Assembly (NCBI GenBank): GCA_963709485.1
Contig: CAVPWE010000003.1
Span: 310,001-374,000, forward strand
Direction of reading: 5' to 3'
DNA: 64,000 nt
From: JAXDBM01 sp963709485
GTDB taxonomy: Bacteria > Desulfobacterota > Syntrophia > Syntrophales > Fen-1087
Both the position numbers and the translations under genes were made by a program. Position 1 is the first letter of the stretch. Every line of letters begins with the position of its first letter. The notes under the pieces are model-generated. The model saw only the letters and a program-made list of their open reading frames with translations. It did not search any database and was not told where the DNA came from. Shown in pieces: positions 8,636-17,721 of the stretch.

Positions 8636-8664
8636 TTGATGTTGTATTGAAGAATTGCTATATT
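8636..8664 (+). promoter_or_regulatory. Promoter for coaBC
   Basis: TTGATG (8636-8641), exactly 17 bases, then TATATT (8659-8664). The start of transcription would be near 8671, about 55 bases before coaBC. Together with the minus-strand candidate this accounts for the 187-base divergent intergenic region. Confidence 0.5.
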
Positions 8665-8725
8665 TTCAACGAGGACTGCTGGCGCCAGACAAAGCGTTCC
8701 GCAGCAACGGGAAGGGACGGCCGTG

Positions 8726-9928
8726 ATGAAAGGGAAGAGAATATTGCTCGGCGTAACGGGCGGGATCGCCGCCTACAAGTCGGCGGAACTGGTCAGGCTG
8801 CTCGTCCGGGACGGCGCCCAGGTCAGGGTGGTGATGACGAAGAACGCACAGGAATTCATTACCCCGCTCACGCTGCAAACCCTCTCCGGACACCCCGTTT
8901 ACAGAGAGACATTTTCGCTCATTCGGGATTTCGACATTGCCCACATCGCGTTGGCGGAGGAAACGGACGTTCTGGTCATTGCCCCGGCCACGGCAAATGT
9001 CATCGGGAAGATTGCGGCCGGCCTGGCCAACGATCTTCTGACCACGGTAGTCATGGCGACAAGGGCCCCGGTCCTTCTCTGTCCGGCGATGAACACGGGC
9101 ATGTATGAAAACGTCATCGTTCAGGAAAACATGCAAAAGCTGTCTGCGCGGGGATACCGTCTGATGGAGCCGGGGATCGGCGAACTGGCCTGCAAATCTG
9201 AAGGGGCGGGGAGGCTGCCCGAGCCGGCGGACATCGTTGAAGAGGTGCGGTCCATGCTGACGGTGAAAGACCTCGCCGGAGAAACGGTTCTGGTGACGGC
9301 AGGGCCGACCCGCGAGCCGTTCGATCCGGTCCGGTTCATCACGAATTATTCGACCGGCAAGATGGGTTATGCCCTGGCCGTCAGGGCAAGGCGGCGGGGC
9401 GCATCGGTGACGCTGGTCAGCGGACCCACGGCGCTGCCTGTTCCCGGAGGCGTCACCTTTGTTCCCGTATCCAGTGCCGTCGAGATGCGTGATGCCGTGA
9501 TGAGCCATCTGAAGCAGGCCACCATTATCATCAAGTCTGCGGCGGTTGCCGATTACCGACCCTCCGTTTGCGCGGAGGAAAAAATCAAGAAGCGTAAAGG
9601 GTTGCTCTCCCTCCATCTGGAGAGAAATCCCGACATCATTGCCGAGATCGGAAAAAAGAAAAAGAACCGGATCCTGATCGGTTTTGCCATGGAATCGGAA
9701 GGCCTCATTGAAAACGCGAAGGCGAAGATGCTGGCGAAGAAAATGGATCTGATCGTGGCAAACGACCTGAAGCAGGAAGGCGCCGGATTTCAATCGGACA
9801 CAAATATCGTGAAAATACTGGACCGGGAAGGCGGCATGGAAGAGTTGCCGCTGATGGATAAAATGGATGTGGCGGACCGGATCCTGGACCGGGCAAAGAG
9901 GATGATCGCCCGCCGCCGGAAAGCTTGA
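8726..9928 (+). CDS. coaBC: Bifunctional phosphopantothenoylcysteine decarboxylase/phosphopantothenate-cysteine ligase
   Basis: Two consecutive steps of coenzyme A synthesis. The N-terminal flavoprotein decarboxylase half (about 1-185) has GVTGGIAAYKSAELVR, the active-site His in DIAHIALA and the PAMNTGMY motif; the C-terminal ligase half has TAGPTREPFDPVRFITNYSTGKMG, the KIKKR segment and GFAMES. 400 residues is full length. ATG 8726 is preferred over the overlapping GTG 8723; a purine-rich GGGAAGGGA lies upstream. Its TGA is followed after 11 bases by the UDG gene. Confidence 0.95.
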   Translation: MKGKRILLGVTGGIAAYKSAELVRLLVRDGAQVRVVMTKNAQEFITPLTLQTLSGHPVYRETFSLIRDFDIAHIALAEETDVLVIAPATANVIGKIAAGLANDLLTTVVMATRAPVLLCPAMNTGMYENVIVQENMQKLSARGYRLMEPGIGELACKSEGAGRLPEPADIVEEVRSMLTVKDLAGETVLVTAGPTREPFDPVRFITNYSTGKMGYALAVRARRRGASVTLVSGPTALPVPGGVTFVPVSSAVEMRDAVMSHLKQATIIIKSAAVADYRPSVCAEEKIKKRKGLLSLHLERNPDIIAEIGKKKKNRILIGFAMESEGLIENAKAKMLAKKMDLIVANDLKQEGAGFQSDTNIVKILDREGGMEELPLMDKMDVADRILDRAKRMIARRRKA

Positions 9929-9939
9929 GATTACCCGGG

Positions 9940-10677
9940 ATGGATGAAACAGAGGGAACCTTTGCCATGACCGGAGGTGGCGATCCGGGACGCGAATTGC
10001 TGGCGCTGGTCGCGTCCCTGCGGGCGCGCATCCGTCTGGATATGGAATTGAAGCGAGGGACATCCTATCTGTGGTTGAACGCGGGCGACGGGATGGCCGA
10101 AGCCGTGAACGGCGCGCCGTCTGCGGCCGCCACGGCGCCGACGCTTCAGGACATCCGGCAGGAACTGGGGGACTGTCAGCGCTGTCCTCTGTGCCGGACC
10201 AGAACCCATCTTGTCTTCGGGGAAGGCAGTCCGCAGGCCGCCCTTGCTTTTGTCGGGGAAGCGCCCGGCGCCGATGAAGATGCCCAGGGGAGGCCTTTTG
10301 TGGGAAAGGCCGGCCAGCTGCTCAACCGAATCATTGAGGCCATGGGGATGACCCGTCGTGACGTGTATATCTGCAATATCCTGAAATGCCGTCCGCCCGA
10401 CAACCGGAACCCGCGGCCGGACGAGATCATGTCCTGCGAGCCTTTTCTGGTCAGGCAGCTTCAGGCCCTGAAGCCGAAAGTCATCTGTGCCCTGGGGACC
10501 TTTGCGGCGCACGCCCTTCTCAAGAACGAGATTCCCATCACCCGTCTCCGCGGCCGCTTTCACACCTACCAGGGGATACCGCTTATGCCCACCTACCATC
10601 CCGCATATCTGCTGCGAAATCCCGGGGCGAAAAAGCAGGTCTGGGAGGATGTTCAGATGATCATGAAAATGTTATGA
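9940..10677 (+). CDS. Family 4 uracil-DNA glycosylase (Fe-S)
   Basis: Removes uracil from DNA. Four cysteines expected for the 4Fe-4S cluster are visible: CQRCPLC and, about 70 residues on, CNILKC. The catalytic loop reads GEAPGADEDAQGRPFVG, and the second motif is MPTYHPAYLLRNP. There is an N-terminal extension of about 70 residues (charged, then Ala-rich) before the Fe-S region, sometimes seen in deltaproteobacterial members. The start is uncertain: ATG 9940, or ATG 9967 with GAGGG upstream. Confidence 0.9.
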   Translation: MDETEGTFAMTGGGDPGRELLALVASLRARIRLDMELKRGTSYLWLNAGDGMAEAVNGAPSAAATAPTLQDIRQELGDCQRCPLCRTRTHLVFGEGSPQAALAFVGEAPGADEDAQGRPFVGKAGQLLNRIIEAMGMTRRDVYICNILKCRPPDNRNPRPDEIMSCEPFLVRQLQALKPKVICALGTFAAHALLKNEIPITRLRGRFHTYQGIPLMPTYHPAYLLRNPGAKKQVWEDVQMIMKML

Positions 10678-10685
10678 GGTCCGGC

Positions 10686-11996
10686 ATGAATAAAAAGTGG
10701 TCCGTCGTCATGATGTTCGTTCTCTTCGGGATGATTCTCCTGACTCTTTTCCCGAATGTCTCGGCCGGCGAAAACAAGAAACCCGTTTACCATGTCGTCA
10801 CGGTTGCCGCGACGATCTCTCCCCCGATTGCCACTTATGTCCTGCAGCGTATCGAAGAGGCGTCAAAAGAGGGGGCGGAGGGGCTGATCATTCTGCTCGA
10901 CACGCCGGGCGGGCTCGACTTGGCCATGCGGGACATCGCTAAGGGCATCCTCAATGCGCCTCTGCCGGTCATCGTTTACGTTTCCCCTTCAGGCGCGAGG
11001 GCGGCATCCGCCGGCGTCATCATTACGATTGCCGCGCACATCGCGGCCATGGCCCCGGGGACGAACATCGGCGCGGCGCACCCCGTCGGCATCGGCATCG
11101 GCGGCGGCATGGACAAGACGATGAAGGAGAAAGTGGAAAACGATGCCGTGGCTTATGTCATCGGAATCGCCAAGAAAAGAGGGAGAAACGAGGAGTGGGT
11201 TGAAAAGGCGGTTCGAAAGAGCGTGTCCATAACGGCCGAAGAGGCGCTGCGGCTCCGGGTCATCGACTTCGTGTCGGCAGATTTGGATCGGCTGCTGGAG
11301 CAGCTTGATGGCCGGGAGGTGTCCCTGGAAAAGGGCAGGAAAGTGTTAAGAACGAAGGGAGCGGTGACCCGGGAAAAGAAAATGGGGATCCGTCAGGGCG
11401 TGCTCGCCGCATTAAGCGACCCCAATATCGCCTACATTCTTTTTCTGCTCGGTCTTGCCGGACTTTACTTCGAGTTTGCACACCCCGGCGTCATCCTGCC
11501 CGGCGTTGTCGGAGGCATTTCGCTGATCCTGGCTTTTTTCGCCATGCAGACCCTGCCGGTCAATTACGCCGGCGTGCTCCTGATCCTGTTCGCGATCGTC
11601 CTCTTCATCGCGGAGGTAAAGGTGATGAGCCACGGCATTCTGACCATCGGCGGCATCGTTTCCATGGTCATGGGGTCCCTGCTGCTCTTCGATTCACCGG
11701 ACCCGGCGCTGCAGGTATCCCTGAGGGTCATGATTCCGGCGCTGGCGGTCGTTTCGGTGTTTTTCGCCGGGGTGATCGCCCTGGTCCTGAAGGCGCAGAT
11801 GCGCAAGCGCCACACGGGCAGGGAAGGAATGATGGGTGTGTTCGGCGAGGCGGTTACGGATATTCATGAAAAGGGAAAGGTGTTCGTGCACGGGGAATAC
11901 TGGAACGCCTGGAGTGAAAAATTCGTGGAACAAGGCAAGAGAATCCGAGTGGTCGAAGTGGAAGCCCTCAGGGTAAAGGTGGAGGAATCATCATAA
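10686..11996 (+). CDS. NfeD-family membrane serine protease (long form)
   Basis: A ClpP-like periplasmic protease fused to membrane segments and a C-terminal OB fold; the long NfeD proteins cleave stomatin partners. A signal segment (about 4-24) leads into a crotonase/ClpP domain with DTPGGLDLAMRDI, the putative nucleophile in SGARAASAG and the catalytic-lysine region. Four or five hydrophobic helices follow (about 245-375), then a soluble tail (GVFGEAVTDI, KGKVFVHGEYWNA). 436 residues. The stop is 13 bases before the slipin gene, the classic NfeD/stomatin operon. An in-frame extension upstream overlaps the UDG gene and is not used. Confidence 0.93.
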   Translation: MNKKWSVVMMFVLFGMILLTLFPNVSAGENKKPVYHVVTVAATISPPIATYVLQRIEEASKEGAEGLIILLDTPGGLDLAMRDIAKGILNAPLPVIVYVSPSGARAASAGVIITIAAHIAAMAPGTNIGAAHPVGIGIGGGMDKTMKEKVENDAVAYVIGIAKKRGRNEEWVEKAVRKSVSITAEEALRLRVIDFVSADLDRLLEQLDGREVSLEKGRKVLRTKGAVTREKKMGIRQGVLAALSDPNIAYILFLLGLAGLYFEFAHPGVILPGVVGGISLILAFFAMQTLPVNYAGVLLILFAIVLFIAEVKVMSHGILTIGGIVSMVMGSLLLFDSPDPALQVSLRVMIPALAVVSVFFAGVIALVLKAQMRKRHTGREGMMGVFGEAVTDIHEKGKVFVHGEYWNAWSEKFVEQGKRIRVVEVEALRVKVEESS

Positions 11997-12009
11997 AGGA
12001 GGATTCAAA

Positions 12010-12756
12010 ATGTATACGATTACGGTACTGGTAATTCTGGTCGTCATGTTTCTGGCAGCCGCCATCCGGATTCTGAATGAATATGAAAGGGCCGTCATTT
12101 TCCGGCTCGGTCGCGTCATCACGCAGAAGGGGCCGGGGCTGATCATCCTGATCCCGGTGGTCGACAAGATGGTGAAGGTGGACATGCGGACCATCACCCT
12201 GGACGTTCCGCCGCAGGACGTGATCACGCGGGACAACGTTTCGATCAAGGTCAACGCGGTGGTGTATTTCCGTGTCATGGACGCGAATTCCGCCGTCATC
12301 GATGTGGAAAACTATCTCTATGCGACGTCGCAGCTTGCCCAGACCACACTGCGGAGTGTCTGCGGCCAGGTGGAACTGGACGAAATCCTCTCCCAGCGGG
12401 AGAAGATCAACCTCCATCTGCAGGAAATCCTCGATCGCAGCACTGACCCCTGGGGCATCAAGGTCTCCCTGGTGGAAGTCAAGCAGATCGACCTGCCGGA
12501 AGAAATGAAACGCGCCATTGCCAAACAGGCGGAAGCGGAGCGGGAACGTCGTGCGAAGGTCATCAATGCGGAAGGCGAATTTCAGGCGGCCCAGAAGCTG
12601 ATCGAAGCAGCGGCGCTGATGGAAACGCAGCCCATGTCGCTGCAACTCCGGTACCTGCAGACCCTGAATCAGATTGCCTCGGAAAACAATTCGACCACGA
12701 TCTTCCCCATCCCGATTGATCTGTTCAAGCCGTTCTTGAAGCTGGCGGAAAAATAG
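12010..12756 (+). CDS. Slipin (stomatin-like SPFH membrane protein)
   Basis: SPFH/band-7 protein that forms oligomers at the cytoplasmic membrane and is the usual partner of NfeD. One N-terminal membrane segment (residues 3-20) is followed by NEYERAVIFRLGR, GPGLIILIPVVDKMVKVDMR and the p-stomatin pattern VSIKVNAVVYFRV, then a coiled coil rich in Ala, Glu and Arg (KQAEAERERRAKVINAEGE). 248 residues is normal. AAGGAGG sits seven bases before the ATG. Confidence 0.94.
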   Translation: MYTITVLVILVVMFLAAAIRILNEYERAVIFRLGRVITQKGPGLIILIPVVDKMVKVDMRTITLDVPPQDVITRDNVSIKVNAVVYFRVMDANSAVIDVENYLYATSQLAQTTLRSVCGQVELDEILSQREKINLHLQEILDRSTDPWGIKVSLVEVKQIDLPEEMKRAIAKQAEAERERRAKVINAEGEFQAAQKLIEAAALMETQPMSLQLRYLQTLNQIASENNSTTIFPIPIDLFKPFLKLAEK

Positions 12757-12855
12757 GAATCGGGGATCGACGGGGTCGCGGAAGGTCGTCATGCGGCGTA
12801 TTGCGGGAATGGACCGGCTGAAAAAGCCGAATCAAGGAAAGGAGCGGGAGCGGAG

Positions 12856-13176
12856 GTGGATCGCAGGGAAAAACAGCACATTTTAACGGGGGGGCTGATT
12901 CTCATTACCGTCGGCATTCTCATCATCCTGGGCAAGACAACGGCCTTCGGTTTCAGCAAAAGCTGGCCTGTCCTGCTGATTGTGATCGGCATCGGTGCAC
13001 TGGTCCAGCGGGTCCGGGATCTGGGGGGCTGGTTTCTGATTGCCGCCGGTGTGATTTTCCTGGCGAATTACAACTGGGAACTGGATACGCGGATCATCTC
13101 CGCGTATTTGCTGCCTGCCGCGCTCATCGTGATCGGCCTGGGCGTCCTCCGCAAGTATTTCAAGGGAAAATCCTGA
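12856..13176 (+). CDS. Small multi-spanning membrane protein (DUF5668/LiaF-N-like)
   Basis: 106 residues with three or four hydrophobic helices separated by short loops (ILTGGLILITVGILIIL, SWPVLLIVIGIGALV, GGWFLIAAGVIFLA, LLPAALIVIGLGVL). This resembles the transmembrane unit found at the N-terminus of LiaF/DUF5668 proteins, but without the C-terminal sensor domain. The start is GTG 12856 with GGAG just upstream. It overlaps the next gene by one base (TGATG). Its role is unknown; position after NfeD/slipin suggests a membrane function. Confidence 0.75.
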   Translation: MDRREKQHILTGGLILITVGILIILGKTTAFGFSKSWPVLLIVIGIGALVQRVRDLGGWFLIAAGVIFLANYNWELDTRIISAYLLPAALIVIGLGVLRKYFKGKS

Positions 13177-13871
13177 TGGCTGCGGAGAGGATCCTGGTTC
13201 TTTGTGACTTCGACGGCACGGCCAGCGTGGTCGATGTGGGAAACGAGCTGCTGGACCGCTTTACCGGAGACGGCTGGGAGGAGATTGATCGCGACTATTG
13301 CGAGGGCAGGATCGGATCACGGGCCGCCTACGCCAGAATCGCACCGCTGTTCAGGGGGGACAGGGATCGAATGCTCGCCTATGTCTTTGAAAAAGCGGTG
13401 CTGGACCCCTATTTTATCGATTTCCATGACTACTGCAGGCGGGCCGGCATGGATTTCAAGATCCTGTCCGACGGCTTGGATTTCTACATTGAGGCGATCC
13501 TGATGAAAAGCGGCCTGGCGGAGATTGAGTATTTTGCCAACTCCGTTACCTTTCAGGACGACGGGGGGCTTTCCATTGAATTTCCGCAGCCCAGTCCCGA
13601 CTGCGGGAAATGCGGAAATTGCAAAAGCGGGATCGTTGCGCGGTACCGGCCCCTTTATGACCGGATCGTTTACATCGGGGACAGCTATTCCGATGTGTGC
13701 CCCGCGAAACAGGCGGACCTTGTTTTCGCCAAGAACATTCTCTACGAGAAATGTTCCGGCAATGGAACCCCCTGTGTTCGATACCGCCACTTCGACGACA
13801 TTCGGAAATATCTGGAGCGAAATGTCCGGCCGGGCTTCACAGACGGGATGCCGCGGATGCCTGCCGGTTGA
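13176..13871 (+). CDS. HAD-IB phosphatase, MtnX-like
   Basis: A cytoplasmic phosphohydrolase related to 2-hydroxy-3-keto-5-methylthiopentenyl-1-phosphate phosphatase (methionine salvage). HAD motif I is CDFDGTAS (the two Asp near residues 11 and 13), motif II is LSDGLD, motif III is the Lys in NCKSGIV and motif IV is GDSYSD. A CGKCGNCK cluster suggests a metal site in the cap. No other methionine-salvage gene is nearby, so the substrate is open. The last 35 bases overlap the 3' end of the convergent carboxypeptidase gene. Confidence 0.82.
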   Translation: MAAERILVLCDFDGTASVVDVGNELLDRFTGDGWEEIDRDYCEGRIGSRAAYARIAPLFRGDRDRMLAYVFEKAVLDPYFIDFHDYCRRAGMDFKILSDGLDFYIEAILMKSGLAEIEYFANSVTFQDDGGLSIEFPQPSPDCGKCGNCKSGIVARYRPLYDRIVYIGDSYSDVCPAKQADLVFAKNILYEKCSGNGTPCVRYRHFDDIRKYLERNVRPGFTDGMPRMPAG

Positions 13872-14703
13872 CCCGGGCGAATCCCTGGTCGAGCAGTTTT
13901 GCCGTTTCCCGCAAACGGATGCCGGGCGTGCGGGAACCCATCACCAGGGCGATCAGCCGGGTGTTCCCCTGCCGGGACGTTGCGATGATGTGATAGCCGG
14001 CCGCATGGACGTATCCGGTCTTCAGCCCGTCCGTGTTCGGATACCGCTTCAGGAGCAGGTTGTGGTTGTACTGCTTGATGTTGTGATAGGTGTAGGACTG
14101 CATCGCGTGGATCTGCAGGGATTGGGGAAACCGCCGAATATAATCGCGTGAAAGCTTCGCCATGTCCCGTGCGGTGGTTCTCTGTCCCCTGGCGGGGAGG
14201 CCATGGGGGTTTTTGAAAGCGCTGCGGGTCATCCCCAGTTGGCGGGCCTTCCGGTTCATTTTATCTACAAAGGCATCCTCGCTTCCTCCCACGTATTCCG
14301 CCAGGGCAACCGATGCGTCATTTGCCGAAACAACGGACATCCCCTTGATCAGCTCGTCCAGCGGGACCTCGCTGCCCGGATCGACAAACATCCTCGATCC
14401 GCCCGTTCTCCAAGCTTTTTTGCTGATTTTAACGGGATCCTGAAAGCGCGCCTTTCCTTCACCGATGGCCTCGTAAATCAGGTAGAGGGAGAGGATTTTC
14501 GTGACCGAGGCGGGCTGCAGCGGCCGGTCGGCATTTTTCTGATAGAGGATTTCGCCGGTGGCGGCGTTCATCACGACGGCCGACTGGTATTCCGGCTGTC
14601 GCTGCCGGGGCCGCCTTGCCTGAACATCCGGCACTGCGGTCAGCAGCAAGAGAAGCGCACAGAAAAGGAAAATCAGGGACTTGCTGTTCATTCTGTTCGT
14701 CAT
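13837..14703 (-). CDS. D-alanyl-D-alanine carboxypeptidase (S11 family)
   Basis: Trims pentapeptides of peptidoglycan in the periplasm. A signal peptide (LIFLFCALLLLLTAVPDVQA) is followed by the three penicillin-binding motifs: SxxK as SVTK (Ser66-Lys69), SAN in VSANDAS and KTG in LKTGYVH. The protein stops after the catalytic domain (288 residues) and lacks the C-terminal PBP5 domain and amphipathic anchor, so it is a short, DacF/PBP7-like form. Start ATG 14703 gives the best signal peptide; longer in-frame starts exist. Confidence 0.92.
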   Translation of the reverse strand: MTNRMNSKSLIFLFCALLLLLTAVPDVQARRPRQRQPEYQSAVVMNAATGEILYQKNADRPLQPASVTKILSLYLIYEAIGEGKARFQDPVKISKKAWRTGGSRMFVDPGSEVPLDELIKGMSVVSANDASVALAEYVGGSEDAFVDKMNRKARQLGMTRSAFKNPHGLPARGQRTTARDMAKLSRDYIRRFPQSLQIHAMQSYTYHNIKQYNHNLLLKRYPNTDGLKTGYVHAAGYHIIATSRQGNTRLIALVMGSRTPGIRLRETAKLLDQGFARVNRQASAASRL

Positions 14704-14728
14704 CGGATGGCTCTTTTCGTCATGTCCC

Positions 14729-15865
14729 CTATATGAGGGCCAGATGATCGGCAACCGCCAGCCCGGCGCGGGTCGGCCTTATGCTGCGGTTGCTGATTTC
14801 AATCAGCCCGGCGTCAGCGAGCCGCTGCAGGGCGTCACTTTTCCCGTCGAGAAGATCGTAGCGGTATTTCTCCTCAAAATCGCAAAGGTCGATTCCCCTG
14901 TTGGTCCGAAAACCCAGAAAGAGGGCCTCCATTCTCATCTGCTCCGTGGTGAGAATTTCAGAATCTTCGACGGGCGCCCCGCCGTTCAGAAGCGCGTCCA
15001 TGTAACGACCGATGGACCGGTGGTTCCACCATCGTTTTCCCCGGGAGAAGGAGTGGGCGGACGGACCGATGCCGAGGCAGGGTTGATGCTGCCAGTATTT
15101 CTGGTTGTGCCTTGAAAGCAGGGACGCGCTTCTGGCGAAATTGGACACCTCATAGTGGACGTAGCCGGCATTTTCCAGAAAAGCCGCCGTTTGGAAGAAA
15201 AATTCGGCCTGTTCCGTTTCCCCGGGAAGTTCAAGACGGTTTTCACGGTATTGCCGTCCGAGGGGCGTGTCTGCTTCCAGCGTAAGCTGGTAGCAGGAGA
15301 GATGATGGGGCCGGAAGGACGTCGCCCGGGCCAGTGTCTCCTGCCACCCGCCGAATGTCTGACCCGGAATGCCGTAGATCAGATCGAGGCCGATGTTGTC
15401 GAAGCCGGCCGCAAAGGCATTCCCGATCGCATCGACGGCCTGCTGCCGGTTGTGACGGCGGCCCAGAAAACGGAGGAGGCGGTCATCAAAGGACTGGACG
15501 CCGATATTGAGGCGGTTGACCCCTGAACAGCGGAGCGCGGTGAGATAATCAACACCGGTATCCCCCGGATTCACCTCAATCGTGATTTCCGCTTCCGGCA
15601 GGATCCGGTAATCCGTTCTGACGGCGGTCAGAATGTCTGCAATGCTCCGAGCGGACAGGACGGAAGGGGTTCCGCCGCCGATGTATACCGTGTCAAAACA
15701 TTGGAATTCACGATTATATAGCGACAATTCATGAAGCAACGCTTTAATGAAAGGCGAAAGATTGTTTGGCGGTACGATCGAGTAAAAATTGCAGTATTTG
15801 CATTTCTGACGGCAAAAGGGGATATGAATATAGAGACCGGCCGGCGACATGCCGCTAACTCGCAT
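14729..15865 (-). CDS. hemW: Radical SAM heme chaperone HemW
   Basis: Radical SAM protein related to coproporphyrinogen III dehydrogenase. CRQKCKYC (Cys18, 22, 25) is the cluster motif; GGGTPS, EVNPGD, RLNIGVQSFDD and YEVSNFA follow as in HemW. 378 residues with the C-terminal HemW winged-helix domain. HemW lacks the extra cysteine of true HemN, in line with a heme-delivery role. Its ATG lies inside the 3' end of lepA, an 11-base overlap, so the two are translationally coupled; ATG 15850 is an alternative start. Confidence 0.93.
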   Translation of the reverse strand: MRVSGMSPAGLYIHIPFCRQKCKYCNFYSIVPPNNLSPFIKALLHELSLYNREFQCFDTVYIGGGTPSVLSARSIADILTAVRTDYRILPEAEITIEVNPGDTGVDYLTALRCSGVNRLNIGVQSFDDRLLRFLGRRHNRQQAVDAIGNAFAAGFDNIGLDLIYGIPGQTFGGWQETLARATSFRPHHLSCYQLTLEADTPLGRQYRENRLELPGETEQAEFFFQTAAFLENAGYVHYEVSNFARSASLLSRHNQKYWQHQPCLGIGPSAHSFSRGKRWWNHRSIGRYMDALLNGGAPVEDSEILTTEQMRMEALFLGFRTNRGIDLCDFEEKYRYDLLDGKSDALQRLADAGLIEISNRSIRPTRAGLAVADHLALI

Positions 15866-17651
15866 CGGACTTGAGAACGGCCAGAAAGGCGCTCTGGGGA
15901 ATGCTTACCGACCCAATCATTTTCATCCGTTTCTTGCCTTTCTTCTGCTTTTCCAGAAGTTTTCTTTTCCGGGTAATATCGCCTCCATAGCACTTTGCCG
16001 TGACGTCCTTTCGGAAAGGGGAGATCGTTGTCCTCGAGATGATCTCCCCGCCGATGACGCCCTGGATGGCGATCTTGAACATCTGGCGCGGGATCTCCTC
16101 CTTCAGGCGCTCGCAGGCCTGAAGGCCCCTGGCGCGGGCCCGCTCCCGGTTGACAATCTGCGAGAGGGCATCCACCTTTTCACCGTTGACGAGAATGTCC
16201 AGCAGGACAAGCTGGCTTTCCCGGTAATCGATGATGTCATAATCGAAAGAGCCGTAACCCTGTGTCACGGATTTGAAGCGATCGTAGAAGTCGTAGATGA
16301 CTTCGGCAAGCGGCATCTCGAAAATCAGTTCGATCCGTCCCGGTCCGGTATAGCTGAGCGTGGAATTGATGCCGCGCTTCTCCATGCAGAGCTTCATGAC
16401 GGCCCCGAGATAGCGGTCCGGCATCATCATGTTGGCGCGGATATAGGGCTCCTCGGATATTGCGATCGAGATCGGGTCGGGATAATGGGCGGGGTTGTCG
16501 ACCTCCAGGACGCTACCGTCCTTCAGGGTGAACCGATAGCGGACGCTGGGCACGGACAGGATGATGGACAGATCGTATTCACGCTCCAGCCGCTCCTGGA
16601 CGATGTCGAGGTGCAGAAGACCCAGGAAGCCGCAGCGGAACCCCTGTCCCAGGGCCACAGAGGAATCCTTCTGGTAAATGAAGGAGGCGTCGTTCAGCTT
16701 GAATTTTTCCAGGGAATCCGACAGGTCTTCATAGTCATCGGATGCGATGGGATAAATGGAGGCATAAACGACCGGCTTGACCTCCTTGAAGCCGGGCAGC
16801 GGTTTTTCGCAGGGGCGGTTTTCCAGGGTGATTGTGTCTCCGGTGCGGACGTCGGACACCGTTTTGACGCCGGCAATGATATAGCCGACTTCACCGGCGC
16901 TCAGACTCTGGCGCTTTTCCCGGTTCAGGAGGAAATGGCCGACCTCTTCGACCTTGTACACGGCATTGTTGAACATCAGGCGGATGCTGTCACCCGCTTT
17001 CACCTGCCCGGCGAAGATCCGGCAATAGACCACCGTGCCCCGGAAAGCATCGTAGTGCGCGTCGAAAATCAGCGCGGCAAGCGGTGCAGCCGGGTCGCCC
17101 GCCGGCGGCGGGATCCGCTGGACGACGGCTTCGAGGATATCCTCGATTCCCGTGCCCTCTTTTGCGGAACATTGAAGATGGGTCTCCGAATCCAGTCCGA
17201 GCTCCGTTTCGATCTGTCCGATCACGCGCGCCACATCCGCGGAGGGCAGGTCGATCTTGTTGATGACCGGTATGATTTCGAGGTCGTGTTCCATGGCCAG
17301 GTAGAGATTGGCCAGGGTCTGGGCCTGAACCCCCTGGGCGGCGTCGATGAGGAGGAGGACGCCTTCGCAGGAGGCGAGCGACCGGGAGACCTCGTAGGAA
17401 AAATCCACGTGGCCGGGGGTGTCGATCAGGTTGAGGGCATAGGTTCTTCCGTCCCGGGCCCGGTAGGGGAGGCAGATCGCCTGGCTCTTGATGGTGATCC
17501 CCCGTTCCCTCTCAATATCCATGCTGTCAAGGATCTGGTCCTTGAAGTTCCGGTCGTTCACCACGCCGGTGTACTGGATCAAACGGTCCGCAAGCGTTGA
17601 CTTGCCATGGTCGATGTGGGCGATAATGCTGAAATTGCGAATAAGTTCCAT
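15855..17651 (-). CDS. lepA: Elongation factor 4 (back-translocating GTPase LepA)
   Basis: Ribosome-dependent GTPase of EF-G architecture. G1 AHIDHGKST (from residue 11), switch region RGITIKSQ, G3 DTPGHVDF with the catalytic His kept, G4 NKIDLP, then domains II, III, V and the LepA-specific C-terminal domain ending in KRKLLEKQKKGKKRMK. 598 residues is typical. No clear Shine-Dalgarno is seen before ATG 17651; instead a terminator-like hairpin ends about 10 bases upstream. hemW overlaps the 3' end. Confidence 0.97.
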   Translation of the reverse strand: MELIRNFSIIAHIDHGKSTLADRLIQYTGVVNDRNFKDQILDSMDIERERGITIKSQAICLPYRARDGRTYALNLIDTPGHVDFSYEVSRSLASCEGVLLLIDAAQGVQAQTLANLYLAMEHDLEIIPVINKIDLPSADVARVIGQIETELGLDSETHLQCSAKEGTGIEDILEAVVQRIPPPAGDPAAPLAALIFDAHYDAFRGTVVYCRIFAGQVKAGDSIRLMFNNAVYKVEEVGHFLLNREKRQSLSAGEVGYIIAGVKTVSDVRTGDTITLENRPCEKPLPGFKEVKPVVYASIYPIASDDYEDLSDSLEKFKLNDASFIYQKDSSVALGQGFRCGFLGLLHLDIVQERLEREYDLSIILSVPSVRYRFTLKDGSVLEVDNPAHYPDPISIAISEEPYIRANMMMPDRYLGAVMKLCMEKRGINSTLSYTGPGRIELIFEMPLAEVIYDFYDRFKSVTQGYGSFDYDIIDYRESQLVLLDILVNGEKVDALSQIVNRERARARGLQACERLKEEIPRQMFKIAIQGVIGGEIISRTTISPFRKDVTAKCYGGDITRKRKLLEKQKKGKKRMKMIGSVSIPQSAFLAVLKSDAS

Positions 17652-17661
17652 TGATCAACTT

Positions 17662-17694
17662 AAAAAAGCCCTCTCATGGTTCAGAGGGCTTTTT
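17662..17694 (-). terminator. Terminator/attenuator between adk and lepA
   Basis: On the minus strand a perfect 7-bp stem (GCCCTCT with AGAGGGC; bases 17668-17674 and 17683-17689), an 8-base loop and six T follow adk. Because both sides carry A or T runs, the element could work in either direction. The T run ends about 10 bases before the lepA start codon. Confidence 0.75.
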
Positions 17695-17721
17695 CATATT
17701 TTTTCTTCCGGAGCCTGCGGT

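Noticed and set aside
10386..10685. N-terminal extension of the NfeD gene
   Set aside because: Runs within the UDG gene; the signal peptide starts at ATG 10686.
15849..17600. Plus-strand open frame of 583 codons
   Set aside because: Antisense shadow of lepA.
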